From Trametopsis cervina (Eukaryota; Basidiomycota; Agaricomycetes; Polyporales; Irpicaceae), in contig MU278356.1 of NCBI GenBank assembly GCA_022385755.1, positions 914,589 to 978,588 of the forward strand: a stretch of 64,000 nucleotides of DNA, written 5' to 3'. Below, one piece after another: positions 48,966 to 61,700 of the stretch. The notes below the pieces were generated by a model, which was given only the letters and a program-made list of their open reading frames with translations, had not been told where the DNA came from and ran no database searches. Positions within the stretch are counted from its first letter, which is position 1; each line of letters begins with the position of its first letter. The position numbers and the translations under genes were made by a program.

Positions 48966-50348
48966 TCGCGCACTAGCCACAATTCACTACGTAGCCGACT
49001 GATGCTGCCGACGTGCTTCTCACCACCGTCCGAATTACCTCCGCCATGTTATGCATCGACTAGCACAAAGTTAGTGATGAAACGTTCTGATCTGCGTGTA
49101 AACCCGCCGCGTGACAGGCTGGATGACAGCTCGCAATACCCAAAGAAAGGTCGGCAAAACAGGTGATGTATAGGCTCGCGACATCGCAAGGTAGAACGCA
49201 TGTGGCCGCTGCTCAGGTGGTGCAGATGTTCGAGAAAGCGTTAAGCATTCATGAGGACGATGAGGGCGGCGAGCGTTGAGAATCACGACGACCGCGGCAC
49301 GTGTTACCACGGCGCTTCGGGATGCGGGACGAGCTACGCTCGTGAGCGCAATCCAGACCTGGAAGATATAAACTGAGACAAGGGTGTCTTTGGTTTACGA
49401 GAGAGCCCACATGCTCGCGGGTTTGAAAAAGATCTTTCTGCTGCTTTCGTAATTGCAGAAGACCAGACAAGAATTTAAGAGCATGGTGGACCCAAGATAG
49501 ATCGTATGCGCCATGTTGATAAACCACCGCGGCGGGTTTGCAGTGTAAGCAAAGATGAGAACCAGTAAGGCCTAGACTGCTCCGAGCGAGTGCGCTCAGG
49601 ATCCGGTGTGCATGCTATTCAGAACACCCAAAATGAGAGGCTGCGATTATAAGATCAGTGGCATATATGCCAGTCGAAAGTGCGATCATGCCTCGTATTA
49701 TAATTATCATGAAGCTGAAAGACGAATTCTTCACGAGGTTGAAGCGGACAGTGAGGATTGTATCAGATCCATAGTACAATCCTCAACTCCTGTGCGGCGT
49801 GCGAGCGCAGGAACGTCTAGTTATGATCTTTACCAAATGAGTGAGTGGTAAAACTTCAAGTAGATGAACGTACATTGCATGCGCTCTTCCAACTGCTGCA
49901 GCCAATCTGTAACCCAGCTGACCTAGTACCCGCGGAATACAGTATCTGGGTTAGAAAGGCATAAACTCTGTGCGCTCCCGTGCAATTAGTCAAGGAACTC
50001 AGTAGCTCTCTTGTGAAACTTTGTGCGGACAGATTAATATCCCCCACACTGACTGAAAACGAATACTATTGAGAGTCGATACTAGGAGGCGAAATGTATA
50101 AGGTCGTGGTAGACATCAGAGCTGTGCGAATTGCAGTTTCACGCAGCACTGGGGGTGGGTTAGGGTCACTTGGATATTCCTGCCTCCCCATTGGAGCGCA
50201 CATGAGGCGCATCACCGACGTTTGTGACCAACATCTGTGACAGTGATGTACGCAGCCCGTGATTGAGTTCGTCCGACTGAATCCGTCGCCCGACCTGCAG
50301 CCGCACTTCCTCTACTCGTCGCCGTCCACCACCACCTCCTCCTCCACC
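48966..50348. other. Divergent region between GH5 and SDH4
   Basis: About 1.4 kb between the GH5 promoter and the SDH4 start. Open frames at 49249-49527 (minus) and 49606-49851 (plus) have no recognisable content or splice partners. The last 100 bases before SDH4 are C/T-rich on the plus strand, as expected for its leader. Confidence 0.5.
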
Positions 50349-51314
50349 ATGGCTTCAGCCGTCATAGTCCGCTCGCTTGTGAACAGAAACATTGCGTCTG
50401 CCCTTGTGCAGAAGTCTACGCGACCGCTTGCAGTCCAAGGTACGCGTTTTGTTTTCTGAAGATGCGTCATGTTTCCACCCGCACGACCATTCACCACCGT
50501 TCTACCTCACAATCTTCCCAACATTGCTTAGCATACTTATGATTTTGTTTGTGAACCAGTCCGTCGTGCCCATTCAGACACCGCATACGTGCCCGGAGGA
50601 CGTAAGTGTCAATCAATACTAATTCAAGTCTGGCACTCGAGACTTACGATATACCTATGCTTTAGCTATCTACAAAGGCACCGTTAACGACCCTACAACT
50701 TTCCCCACACCCAATCGCTCTCATGGCTCCCATCACTGGGCATTCGAGCGGTTACTGTCCGCTGCTCTCGTGCCCATGACTGCTGCTGCATTCGTTACCA
50801 GTGGCTCAGCATACCCTATTGTTGACGGGCTTCTCGGTATCAGTTTGGTAGTGCACAGTCACATTGGAGTGAGTGTCCCTCCCTAAACCTCTATATTATT
50901 CTTGCGAAGGCAGCTGCGAGAGGTTGCTCGTGCTTGCGCAACCCCAAACGAAACGACCGCTACATCCCGCTTTGGCTCCGCACGTACCCTGGGCTCAAAC
51001 CACCCTGCGTGTACATGCTTCGCTGCTTATAGCGCGTCGCGTCTCCCGTAGTTTCTTTCCGATCACTTACCGTCTTAATCCTTGCCAGTTCGACACTATC
51101 CTCGTCGATTACATCCACAAGCGTAAATTCCCTGTTCTCGGGCCTACACTGTCTTGGGGCCTCCGGGCCACGACAGTTGCAGTTTTGGTCGGAGTGTATC
51201 AGTTCAACACAAACGATATCGGTGAGTGCCTTTGTGGGTCCGTGGACAAACATTTACTAATGGGGTATTTCCTTAGGACTCACTGAGCTTGTTGCCAAGG
51301 TCTGGGCAGCATAG
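50349..51314 (+). CDS. SDH4: Succinate dehydrogenase membrane anchor subunit (CybS)
   Basis: Complex II small membrane subunit of the mitochondrial inner membrane. It holds haem b and part of the ubiquinone site and anchors the catalytic SDHA/SDHB dimer. Five exons: 50349-50439, 50560-50601, 50666-50868, 51089-51221, 51277-51314; 168 residues in frame. The N-terminal 35 residues are basic and Ser/Ala/Val-rich without acidic residues, ending RRA-HSD, a likely mitochondrial targeting signal. Conserved blocks follow: HHWAFERLLSAALVPM (67-82), the HSHIG segment with the haem-ligand His (108-112), and VDY at 118-120 with the Asp-Tyr pair near the quinone site. Three hydrophobic spans fit the usual three helices. 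The start is inside a good context (CACCATGG). Length is normal for the family. Confidence 0.95.
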
Positions 51315-54020
51315 GTCGCACAAACCAGATGCATCACGATGATGTTTGTAATTATTGACGCGTCGCAATAGAGAACCAGGATGTTTTCATGTCGTCTTCT
51401 GTGTTCGAAACGATTATCGCAGTGTATTCACGTCACCTCGGTATCAGTTCTCTCGCGTGAGCTGTGCCGCAGTGCGAAACACACAGGCGGGATCTACAAC
51501 TTATCTTCTTCCCCTCCAATCATGACCCACTCCAGTGACCATTAAGCTGTGCCACGGCATTCTTAGGACGGTCTGCCGCAACAGGGTTGATGAGTGGGGA
51601 CGTTTCCCCACGACGAGACAGATCAGCCGCATATGAATGTGGGCCGCCGGTACCTAAGCTTATCGGTGACTCGTGAGCTTTGCCAATAGCACGATGAAGA
51701 GGCTTCCGTTTCTTTGGCAGCTGTAGTACATGAACATTACTATATTACGAAAATCGCTGGATAGTAGATACCATGGCCTATACTTATACTAAGCATAGCT
51801 TGCTACGAGTGGGTGAACACCCTCATATGCTTCTTCATCTGCTATAGTGCGGCGGCCGCAGGTGAGATCGAAAGCACTCTCAAGAATCCATTGTGACGGT
51901 CCCGCAATAACGAATGCCACAGCCTAGCTGCGCGTCTGTGTTACCGCGAGCAGAAAATATCAAAGGAAATCGTTGTGTATCACCGACGGCACTCGTAGCA
52001 GGAGTTTTCACGGCCTTCCGCCGAGAGTACCTGACTTTTTAACGGTTACACGTACGGCACGAACAACGCAACATGCAGCACCGATGGGAGCTTCTTCGAA
52101 CCCACGTCGTCGAGAGCGGTGCATTATCTCATCTTGATTCGCAGTGCCTTGAAAAATGAGAGGGCTGTCCCGCATACAGTACGTGTTGTTCACGCGCTGC
52201 GCAACGACGGTATACCGATATATCGGGCTGTGCTCAGCTTTGCAATACAACGGCGGCACAACATCAAGATGCTAATGGTCGTAGGACTCCAATGGGCGCT
52301 GTGTCTTTGTGTCTGAACATTGGTAATCCACAAGTCGATATTCCGCGGCGGCCGAGTCAGCTGTTTGTGTGGCCTTGGGCGTTGAATGAGAGCAAATGCC
52401 GTATCCCTGTGGTACGAGGTGAGTACTCGTGCTGTGTAAGCACCTCCTTGGTGTTGATTATCGTGTACCGAATGAGGTCATTGATCATATGCCGTATATT
52501 GAGACGATTCGAGACAGGGCCTATTCGAGCCGTTTCCTGCTGTGCCTTGCGCAACACCACGTTGTACGAGCCCTACGCGTGGTCATAAGGTACTTGGCGT
52601 CATCTTCTGCCGCTCCGTGTGTGTAGCCTCCGTCTGTAAGACGCTGGGAAATGTGAGATCGACAGTCTCGAACACTTCCTCGGGCCTCGGTGTACGACAG
52701 AGAACGATGTCCGAGGAGCACATCATCCGGGTCGAGCGCCATTGTCGAGTCAACACCAGACGAGCAGAGGGGCAATGTGCCCGTGATCAACGGAGGAGTA
52801 ACGTCTGGTTGCCAGTGATATCTTCCTGGTGGAAAGGTCGAAAAGACGGATAAATATATTGTACTCTGCGCTCCGATGTCGGGGATGGTACACGTCGTGC
52901 ACCCATGTTTGCGGCGTGCAAAATGGTGGCTTATCCAAGCTCACCCTTATGGTGTAGGTTTGAATGGAGGAACCCACGGAACGAAACAAGCGTTTATTCA
53001 GCCCATAGTATGAATAGCTCATACTCCGGCGCGCGTTTCTGAGATGACCATCAACGTTAGAGTGGGCTCTTACCCACACGAGAAGAAGCGGCGCAGTCCG
53101 CACGTACCGTAGCATGATCGTTGCGACGCCAATCCTCTATTCAATCTTGACTTGACGCCAGATCGTCGGAGACACCCAGTGCGCAGCCTGGTGGCGACAT
53201 GTCGACAGAGCGGCAGCTGTGCCGCACCTGAGAACCATCTCAACGTGTTATCGTCCTACCTGTCTAGCTCCGGTTGGCCTGACCTGAGGCCGAGACGTAC
53301 GTATGAGGGCAAGCCGATAAATAAACGCAAAAAGCTCACAATAAGTACTCAGCCCACAGGGGCTCAGTTAAATTTGTGGGGACTGTATGTCACCGAGAAT
53401 ATATAATATCGGCATCTATAGAATGAGATCATTGAGATACGACTGAGGGACTCAGAAGCCGCGGTCTGCGCCCACTTTAATGCTGTGTATGATGTGAGCC
53501 GAAGGGGTTTCGCATGCCGATGCACCTACAGTTACCCCGATTTTTTTCTTCGGTTCTGGACCGAGCTCTTCTGCAGCTGGGAGTCTGTGGTAGTGAAAAG
53601 GAAAGGCACAGTTTGCGCTTACTTCGTTACCTCCGGCGGCAAGCGCCTCTGCTGGGTCCGGCGATCTGGCAGACATTGATTCCGAGGCTTGCAAGACTAG
53701 CCCTCTGTAGCATTTTCTGCCAACCAGCCTTCGTTGTGAAACATTTCACAGAGCCTCATCTCGTAGTCATACATGGGCGGTCATGCTGGGACCAAAATGT
53801 CGAGCTTGACAGCATGGTTCTGAAAGCTCGTTGGGGCGGGCGCTTGCGCAACAAATAGCTGCTTTGTCAGAATTTGCATCCTCGAGCGCTGAAGGCGCGG
53901 TCCTTGTCCTTACAGGCCCTCATTACTGTAATAGATGACCGGATTTATGCTTAAAACTAGCATTGATAATGGCCAGACCCACCACGACCTCGTCTGAATC
54001 CCTTCTTTCTTTCCGTTCCG
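51315..54020. other. 2.7-kb stretch without a supportable gene
   Basis: Lies between SDH4 and TF-C. All open frames are short (longest about 120 codons at 52750-53115, minus) and overlap on both strands; none shows a known motif. No transposon features were found. The last few hundred bases should contain the TF-C promoter. Confidence 0.5.
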
Positions 54021-56248
54021 ATGCAGTCAGGTCGCGACTCCCCAAGCTCAGCCAGTACGGACACCAGCATTACTAGCCTAATCGCCACTGCCCAAGGGCC
54101 GTCTACATACACAAGAGCACCAAAGGGCAAAGCATGCCTCAACTGCCGCAAGCGCAAGCTGGTGAATGTCCTTCGTTAATCCGCGCATCTCGGCATTCTC
54201 ACATCAGCCTCTTTTCCTCGCAGAAATGTGATTGTGCACACCCTGTGTGTCGCCAATGTGCTCGATACAATCGTGGGCGAGATTGCGAGTACACAAGTAA
54301 AGACCAGCGAAGTCGTACGGAAATCCTCGAAGAGACTATCGCCAACCTGAGGGCTCGCATTGCGGAGCTGGAACATCCGGATGAGACCCAGAATCATTTC
54401 AATCAATATCGACAATGGCAAATCGGGCACGATGATCGCAGGACGAGCTCTCCCGCCGAATCTCATAGCACCGGTCTGTCTTCTGGTGATACCCTATATC
54501 CCTTTCTTATTGACACAATCTTTCTCAGATTCGTTAAACCATGAACCATCGTACCCGGAAGCACAAGCGTTGTACGTTTGCGATGCACTTCTGTTAGTAA
54601 TGCCAGCAGAGACTGACTTCGTTACAGAATAAACGCATTCCTTCCACATTCAGCGGAAGTGGGGTTTTTCCTCAATCCAAGTCGCTTCCTCAATTGGGTA
54701 TACTCACAAACAAGTCCCACTATCCGTACACCAAGCTCGTTCTCGAAACAACCGGCCATGATCCTCGAGGAGGGCAATCCTCTGATATGGGCCGCCTGGG
54801 TGTGGGGAGCAGCGTTCACTGACGACATCAACTTAAAATCCAACGGCGAGATATACCTCTCGAAGGCACTCGATATCGTTTCGGCCGCGCTGCGCTCCCT
54901 CGCGAACGGTACCCTCAACCCCTCGAGTATCGTGCATATCATTCAGTCTGAAGTCCTTCTCGCGAACTACTTCTTCTATGGTAGCAGGTTCGCCGAAGGA
55001 AGACAGCATATCTCTGCGGCTGTCTCGCTTGTGTTGTCCTACGGCCTACACAAGACCGGCTCGCAGCCTGTCCACGACCCATCCATGATGCGCTCAGCAC
55101 CGGGTTCAGAGACTGAGATGGCTTTGCCTCCCCCTATCGATACTGCCGAAGAAGGAGAGCGTATATGTGCGTTTTGGCAGGTGTACATCCTCGACAAAAC
55201 GTGGGCGAACGTATTGGGCAAGCCAAGCCTTATCAACGAGATAGGCAGTGTCCAAACATTCATTGATGCGCCGTGGCCGCTACCCACTGAACAGTATGTA
55301 GAGGTGAGCCAACTTTACCCTACACATCTAGAGTGTTGTCTGATGGTTTGCATTAGGGACCGATACCTCAGGACTATGGCGTCGAGGGTCGGACGCTCAG
55401 CCGCTTCCTGTCTGAAGCACCCAACTTCCAGACAGGTCCTCGGTTGCCACTTCTTGCACTGAGAGCACAAGCGGCAGCATTACTCGACAAAGCATCTGTC
55501 CTGTCTTCCTCAAGTGCTTCGGGTAGTTTTCCCCTCACTGAAATTGTACAAACAGACCCGTATACTCATTTTGCGCCACTCATCAGATTCAACCATTCAT
55601 GCACTGAACCAGACCGATATCGAGCGCATGGAGCTCCTGATCAACCGCTTCATCCTGTTCCTCGGCTCGCTCCAGAAGTCACCGTCGCAGCGTTCCGACG
55701 AGCAACGACGACACCTCGCCATAACGCTAAGTGTCGCCCGCCTCGCCGCTATGCAGCTATATTTCAGCTGGTTCGAGGACGACATCAAAAGCGCAACACA
55801 CGTGGTGAGCTCGAGCAAGGCGATCTTGGACTTGATACGGGAACTACCTCCTGTGACTCTTAGGCACGTGGATCCGCTGCTGCCGGTGAGTATCTCAAAA
55901 TCTTCGCTGCACTTCCAAAGGTTATAACTCTTATTTTTGTAGATCATCCTTACGACGGTCGCACAAGTGTCGTGTAACGAAAGGCTTCGGCTACAGGACC
56001 CGTCGCTATACAAGCGTCAAATCCTCGTGTGTCCTCATCCGTACTGGCTCGAACAGACGGTGGAGGATATAGCTGCGCTACTCACGGTTATGAATCCTGG
56101 CTCAAAGCTTTCTTGTGAGTTCATCTTCCGCCTAGCTTATTGAGACTACTCACACATCGCTATTTTAATAGCGCTCCAACTCGATGCCATTCAGAGCTTC
56201 CGTACCGCTATTGGGACTGCTCCCTTGGCCCTAGGCGGTGATATCTAA
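54021..56248 (+). CDS. Zn2Cys6 transcription factor (TF-C)
   Basis: Eight exons: 54021-54161, 54224-54473, 54529-54571, 54628-55303, 55357-55522, 55587-55885, 55943-56114, 56172-56248; 607 residues in frame. Zinc cluster Cys39, 42, 49, 56, 59 and 68, with an additional Cys51 inside the cluster. A coiled coil (ILEETIANLRARIAELE) and a fungal transcription factor domain follow, with FFLNPSRF and the hallmark EEGERICAFWQVYILDK. It is a paralogue of TF-A and TF-B, but on the opposite strand and 13 kb beyond TF-B. It has a longer N-terminal tail, lacks the first intron of the zinc cluster found in the other two, and keeps the second at the same place. It ends FRTAIGTAPLALGGDI. Target genes are unknown; GH5, lipase and monooxygenase genes lie close by. 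Confidence 0.92.
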
Positions 56249-57161
56249 CCAATGAACATCAGCATTCCTGCACGCATCTACTTTATTCATCATCAAGAAC
56301 CGTCACCTCTACCCTCGTCGAGTGGTAGGACGTGTAAATTATCCTCTCCCCGTCCTCTATTGTAGCCATATAGTCGTACTGCACGTTTCCATTCTGCCCT
56401 TGACCTTTTGTATCCATATTGGGCACAGGCACTGCAAGTGTTCTGCGACAGAGTTCATACCAAACTTGGTGGCTCGTCGGAGGACTCTAATCGAATATTT
56501 CTCATCCTCCGAATGACTCCAGATGGGTGTGACGTGTGCATGATTTCGGTGCTGACGGAACGCATTCTTACCAAGCTTAACCTTATGAATCCGGGCGTCG
56601 CTCCGGTACGGTATGTGGGTTTGTATCGTCATGGCGAACCTTCCGGGCTGCCACGGTGCTCGTGGGTTGAGTATATCCCACGGAGACGCAGTGCACGTTG
56701 CTAGGAAGTGTAGTATGTCATGGCAGAAGTTGGAAATTTGATTGAAATGTATCTGTGTGCCGCGCGTTACATCCATATCTCTGTAGCTTCAGCAAAGCTA
56801 ATATAAATAAGCTGTCAAACTGAATAGTGCACTTGAATGACTCATGCAAGGATGTGTTTTGAAACGCCAGTTCACATTGATACGTCAAACTCTGCTTCTA
56901 CTGTGGCCAGAACCAATTTCCCGATTCGGTAAACACACTACGTCGGGCGCTCGCTTGATCTAGTACGCAAACGCTCTCTGCTCCTAACCGGAACGGACAC
57001 TTTGTTTATTGTCTGGCGGAAAGCCAACGCCAGCATGCATGCGAAGAGTTTCTGCCCCCAAAATACAAGTCCTTTTCCCCCTGCTCTTCAGTGTGCACTG
57101 ACGACTCACAGCGAGTCGCTACATGTCCCACCCGAGCTACTGACATTCTCCAGGTCTAACG
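56249..57161. other. Region between TF-C and the lipase gene
   Basis: Holds the TF-C 3' end and the lipase promoter. A 139-codon frame at 56357-56776 (minus) has no recognisable content. No clear TATA box was seen close to the lipase start. Confidence 0.5.
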
Positions 57162-58486
57162 ATGCATTCACTCAGTCACTCATTCCTCACGTTCCTTTTC
57201 ACTGCCTCTACATTTTTGGACAGCTGCTACGCCGCTGCTCTCCCTCAGCAACTCACCGTGCTCTCGCAGACTCAAGTATCGTCTTTCCAGCCATACGCAT
57301 ACTACGCCGCAGCGGCGTACTGCAAGCCATCGGCCATCCTCAGCTGGTCATGCGGTACGAACTGCCAGAGCAAGTCGTTCCATCCTGTCGCGTCGGGCGG
57401 GGATGGAGTTGTTACGCAGTATTGTGAGTGCACGCACAAATGCTCTCGAGTGTCGCAGTGAACATTGACGCGTGCGCGCAGGGTATGTCGGGTACGATGA
57501 AGCTCTCCAGTCTGTCATCGTAGGGAACGAGGGAACAAAGCCGACGGCTATGTCAGTCCAGTAATATAGTCATCTACTGTTCTCGTGTTGACCAGATATG
57601 ATGCAGACTACCTCTGATCGAGGACATCGAGATATCGCTCAAGCCTCTCAGTCCGTCTTTGTTCCCCGGTATACCCTCTTCGGTCCTCGTACACCAGGGG
57701 TTTCGCGATGCTCATGCAAGGTACGGCATCCGAATGACCAATTTGTTTTGGATAATGTGTAATGGGTTCTGTAGAACTGCGTCTGCGATCTTGGACGCTG
57801 TGAACGCCACCTTGTCTCTCTTCTTGGCTAATCAAGTCACGCTAGTCGGTCACTCGCTAGGTGAATACCATACCCTCTTCCGATCAAATACATCCAGACC
57901 AAACTCACCCTCTCTCCAGGCGGCGCGATATCCCTCCTCAGCACCCTCCACCTCTCCCTGCACCTCCCACCCACGACCTCCCTCAAAACAATCACGTTCG
58001 GTCTTCCACGCGTATGCCTCTTCCCTCCCTTCCCTATTCCCCAACTCTTTCCTCTCTCCCTCCCCTTTCTACTTCTACGCCTAACGTCTAACGCATTTCG
58101 CAGATCGGCAATCAAGCCTTCGCAGACCTCATCGACTCCCACGCCCCCTCCTTCACCCTCACGCGGATCACGAACGCGCGAGACCCAGTGCCCATCCTCC
58201 CCGGGCGCTTCCTCGGGTTCCGACACCCGTCGGGCGAGTTGCACGTCGATGCGCGGAGTGGGGCGTGGGTTGTTTGTCCTGGTGCGTTCCTTCATCCTTT
58301 CCCTTCTTGCTTTCTTGGTCCTTCATTTTGCTTTCTCGTTTGCGTGTGGGAGGTGTGAGACTGATGATTGGTATAGGCCAGGAAAACACAAGCAGCGCAT
58401 GCACAGACGGCGCAGTGCCCAACATATTCATGAGCTCCGAGGGGGACCACGACGGGCCGTACGCCGGCGTCCGCACCAAATGCTAA
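57162..58486 (+). CDS. Secreted class-3 lipase/esterase
   Basis: Seven exons: 57162-57423, 57482-57551, 57607-57720, 57775-57860, 57920-58011, 58104-58281, 58377-58486; 303 residues in frame. A hydrophobic N-terminus (to about residue 24) looks like a signal peptide, so the enzyme is probably secreted. The alpha/beta-hydrolase core has the nucleophile elbow GHSLGG with Ser176, candidate catalytic Asp235 in ARDPVP, and His292 in GDHDGPY near the end, as in fungal class-3 lipases related to Thermomyces lipase and feruloyl esterases. Paired Cys residues (WSCGTNC early; CPG, SAC and final C late) could form disulfides. Substrate (triglyceride or other ester) cannot be decided. The third exon uses the second of two nearby AG acceptors, because the first gives a stop codon. 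Length is normal for the family. Confidence 0.93.
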
Positions 58487-59025
58487 CGGCCAAACTTCAC
58501 TTCAAGCTTCAAATGGGCATCGTGCATCGGGGTCATTTTGAATCGGGTTTCGGGTACTTATACGCTTAAGGTTATTTGCGTTATGTCAGACACGCCACGC
58601 CAACTCTATACAGTATTGGGTATTGGTATTCAGGAATTGGTTATGCCGTGCGGGACCGCGGGGTTGCTTCTGGGTCCCTGCACACTGTCTGTTCTTCATC
58701 ATTGGATTGGATCTGTATCATTCATTTTCGTTTGTATTAGTGTTTCCTTCTAGCGTTTTCTGCATTGACGGAGCCGTTTGTTTGTGCGCAATGTTAATGT
58801 ATCGATAGATAGCACATCCTAACGATCTCATTCGCACACGCATGGCCGCAATAATGCGGTCTACGGCTTCCGACACTGAAAATGTCGCAGTAAGCTAAGC
58901 ACGCACTGTCCACAATAGATTCAGCACTCTTGCGCCCTCTAACCAAGTCTCTGACCCCCAAATAAAAACAAAGCACCCCTGCACCCCTCTTCCAAGATCA
59001 CCCTCACACCTCCCAAAAATAAACC
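58487..59025. other. Convergent 3' ends of the lipase and monooxygenase genes
   Basis: 539 bp between two facing stop codons; T-rich on the plus strand in its first half. It should contain both 3' untranslated regions. Nothing else was seen. Confidence 0.6.
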
Positions 59026-61468
59026 TCACGACTCGGAGCTCAGCATCCTAACAGCCCTTTCAACATCCCCATCCACGCTCGTATCCCACGCCCACACCCA
59101 GTTCTCGCGCACCCGCCGATACACCTCATGCAACTTCCTCTGGTTCTCCTTCTCCGCCTCTGTCTCCCTACCATCTTCCCCGTTCTGCCCACCCATTGCC
59201 CGTTCTTCCGGAGCACAGCTGGCGCCGTGGCCGCCCACATCCCCACGCACCTCCAACCCCGGATAGTTAAACGTATACAACAACCCCGCATCTCTCGACA
59301 CCGACGCGACGCGCTGCGCCGCCGGCCTCCGCACCGCGTCGTATACCTCTGCCACCCGCGCGATCGGGGTGTTGTGGGGGGTGTGGGCGAGGAGTGTTCC
59401 GAGGAGGTATGCGTCCTGTGTGTGCGTTAGCATGCGCGTCGGACGGGTGTAAGTTGGTGGGTGTGTACGGAAGAGAAGGGAGGGGGGGAAGGCAGTGAGT
59501 AGGCGGGAAGGAAGGGGGAAGAGAGGGAAAGAAGGAGGTGGGGGAAGGGACGAACCTCGATAGCCTGCCCGGCCCCCGAGCCCTGATACGGCATCATCGC
59601 ATGCGCCGCGTCCCCTAGTAGCACGACGCTCCCGTGCTCCGACACGAACGTCGGGAGGGGGAGGACGGTCTGCACTGCCCATCTGCTTGCTGTTTGTATA
59701 CACTACCCCCGTATCAAATCATCAGGGTCTCCTCTTCGAGGAGGGAAAAAAGAGATAGGGACTCACATCAACCAACTCGCAAAGCTCACCCTCCCAGCCG
59801 CCAAACGCCTCTTCCAGTTCCCTCGCGCTCACGTTCTGCACGGGGACGGTGCCGTGCGGGAGGAGGGTGTGTTCGAGCGCGTAGTCTGCGCGGAAGGCGG
59901 CAAAGTTTATGAGGGTGCCGTGGGACATTGGGTAGATCGTCATTTGCTAGAAAGGTGGGGGTTAGGATGGGAAATGGGGAGGGGAGAGGAGGGGGCGTAC
60001 GGAGTTTTTGCCTAGGTACTATCCGCCCAGGAAAATCAGAAAAAAGTCAGTGACTCGTTCGACATCACGGTGCTCAGAACACAAAACAAAAGCCCTCCCA
60101 AAACCTCCCAACCCGACCGAAAAAACAACCACTCCTCCGCTCCAATAGTCCGCTCCAAAAACCTCTTCCAAACCGCTTCCATTCCACCGCTCCCTCCCAC
60201 TCATCCAAAAAAAACCCTCCAAAAATAAAAATAAAACAGAAACTCACCACATGCGGCCCCCCCAAAACCCGATGCCCCCTCCGCACCCGTTCAACAGGCA
60301 AAACCGCACGGTACACATACGTCCCGCTCCAGCGCGCCTCTGCGCGCGCGAGCAGCTCCGACGCGCTCAGGCCGTTCGTTGGGTCTCTCTTCTTCCCCCT
60401 GCTGTTCCCTGTCTTCCCTGTCTTCCCGCTTCCATTTGAGTTTCCATTGCTGTTTCCGTTCGCGTGGGTCGAAGTGGGAGAGGAGGAAGAGGTGGAAGAG
60501 GAAGCAGAAGAAGAGGATGAAGTGGAGTACGCAAGATGACTCATCAACGTCGCCCTCACGCGCGAATGCACCCCGTCCGCGCCAACAAGCACATCGAACG
60601 GGCCCGCGGACGTCCCGTCCGCGAACCGCACCTCGACGCTTCCGTCGGTGTTGGTGATGTAGGTTTGGAGGCGTTTGGAGGTGTGTGTTCGGAGCGTGCA
60701 CCCGCTTGTCGGGTGTGCAGTGCAAGAAGCAGAGGAGGAGGAAGACGACGACGAGGAAGAAGCAGAGGAAGAGGAAGAGGGAGAAGAAGGACAGAGCCGA
60801 TGGATGTATTCGAGCAGGACGGCTTGGAAGTCGGGGCGGTGGATGCTGATGAGGCCTCCTGGAGCGTGTCGATTTAGTTCACGCGTTCCAACTGGATAAT
60901 AGAGAGAGACGGGAGGAAAGAGGGCAGGGTACGCACCTGGTGTGACGAGCGTGTCGAACGTGAAGCCCTCGGGCTGGTCGCCTTTTCTGAAATGGAACGC
61001 CACCTCTGTGAACACGCGTCAGTCCACCACTACTCCTTCCCCAAACCAAAAAAACCGTCGAAAGAGAAAGAGGTGAGGAAGGAAGGAAAGAAGACGCACT
61101 AGGGATCCCCTCAGCAGGGACGATAGCGACCCTCGCAAGCCCCTTATCGAGCCCGAGATGGCGCATGATGCCCCAGGTGCGCGGCCACATCCCGATGCCT
61201 GCGCCGACTTCGCGTAGGGCGGGTGAGGATTCGAATATGTCGATCTCGAAACGCGGTGGTGTGTGCGCGTTTGGGGTGTTAGTGTGATCTTGGGATTGTT
61301 GGTGGGTGTGGGTGTGGTGCGCGAGGACGGCGGCGAGGGTGAGGCCGCCGACGCCTGCGCCGCTATTACGAGATGAGGTCAGTGAAAGGAGAGAGGAGAA
61401 AGGGAGAAAGCATACCAGATTGCGATGCGCAGCGTACGGGGTTGCGCGGACGTGTGTGTGTTCGTCAT
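59026..61468 (-). CDS. FAD-dependent monooxygenase (salicylate hydroxylase-like)
   Basis: Eight exons on the minus strand: 61468-61416, 61362-61100, 61005-60937, 60891-60248, 60018-60001, 59946-59767, 59702-59556, 59415-59026; 587 residues in frame. Flavoprotein aromatic hydroxylase fold: dinucleotide-binding GAGVGG at 19-24, the GADGVHSRVR motif at 232-241, and the FAD ribityl motif GDAAHAM at 439-445 followed by GSGAGQAIEDA. Such enzymes add oxygen to aromatic or other rings using NAD(P)H; the substrate is unknown. Odd features: Ser-rich tracts at about 164-184 and a Ser then Asn/Gly-rich insertion at about 251-297, which make it longer than the usual 430-460 residues. Exon 5 is only 18 nt. 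The exon 7 acceptor at 59702 was chosen because it is the one that restores the SRWAVQTVLPLP block in frame. Confidence 0.9.
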
Positions 61469-61584
61469 GATTTAGTGTTCAGCGTGGGTCGGTCGTTGGG
61501 TATACGGGCGCGTTTTGAGGTATCTTAGTGTGGTGCGTGATGTGAGGAGAGCAGGGTGTCAGAGCGGGACGTGCGACATGTATG

Positions 61585-61700
61585 TACGGGAACGACGAGA
61601 GCGAGAGCGAGAGCAAGCAAAGGAGGAGGAGCAGGCACGGGAGAAGGAGAAAACACGGGAGGAGATGGAGGAGCAAGTAGAGGACAAGGATGTTAGGCGA
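61585..61700 (-). promoter_or_regulatory. Pyrimidine-rich tract upstream of the monooxygenase gene
   Basis: The plus strand is almost pure purine here (GAGCGAGAGC-type repeats), so the coding strand of the monooxygenase gene is C/T-rich about 120-230 bases before its start. Such tracts are common in fungal core promoters and often mark transcription starts. Confidence 0.4.

Noticed and set aside
56357..56776. 139-codon minus-strand frame behind TF-C
   Set aside because: No motif or splice partners. It lies where the TF-C 3' untranslated region and the lipase promoter are expected.
46561..61468. A secondary-metabolite or degradation gene cluster (GH5, TF-C, lipase, monooxygenase)
   Set aside because: No backbone enzyme (polyketide synthase, peptide synthetase, terpene cyclase) or transporter is present, and housekeeping SDH4 lies in between.
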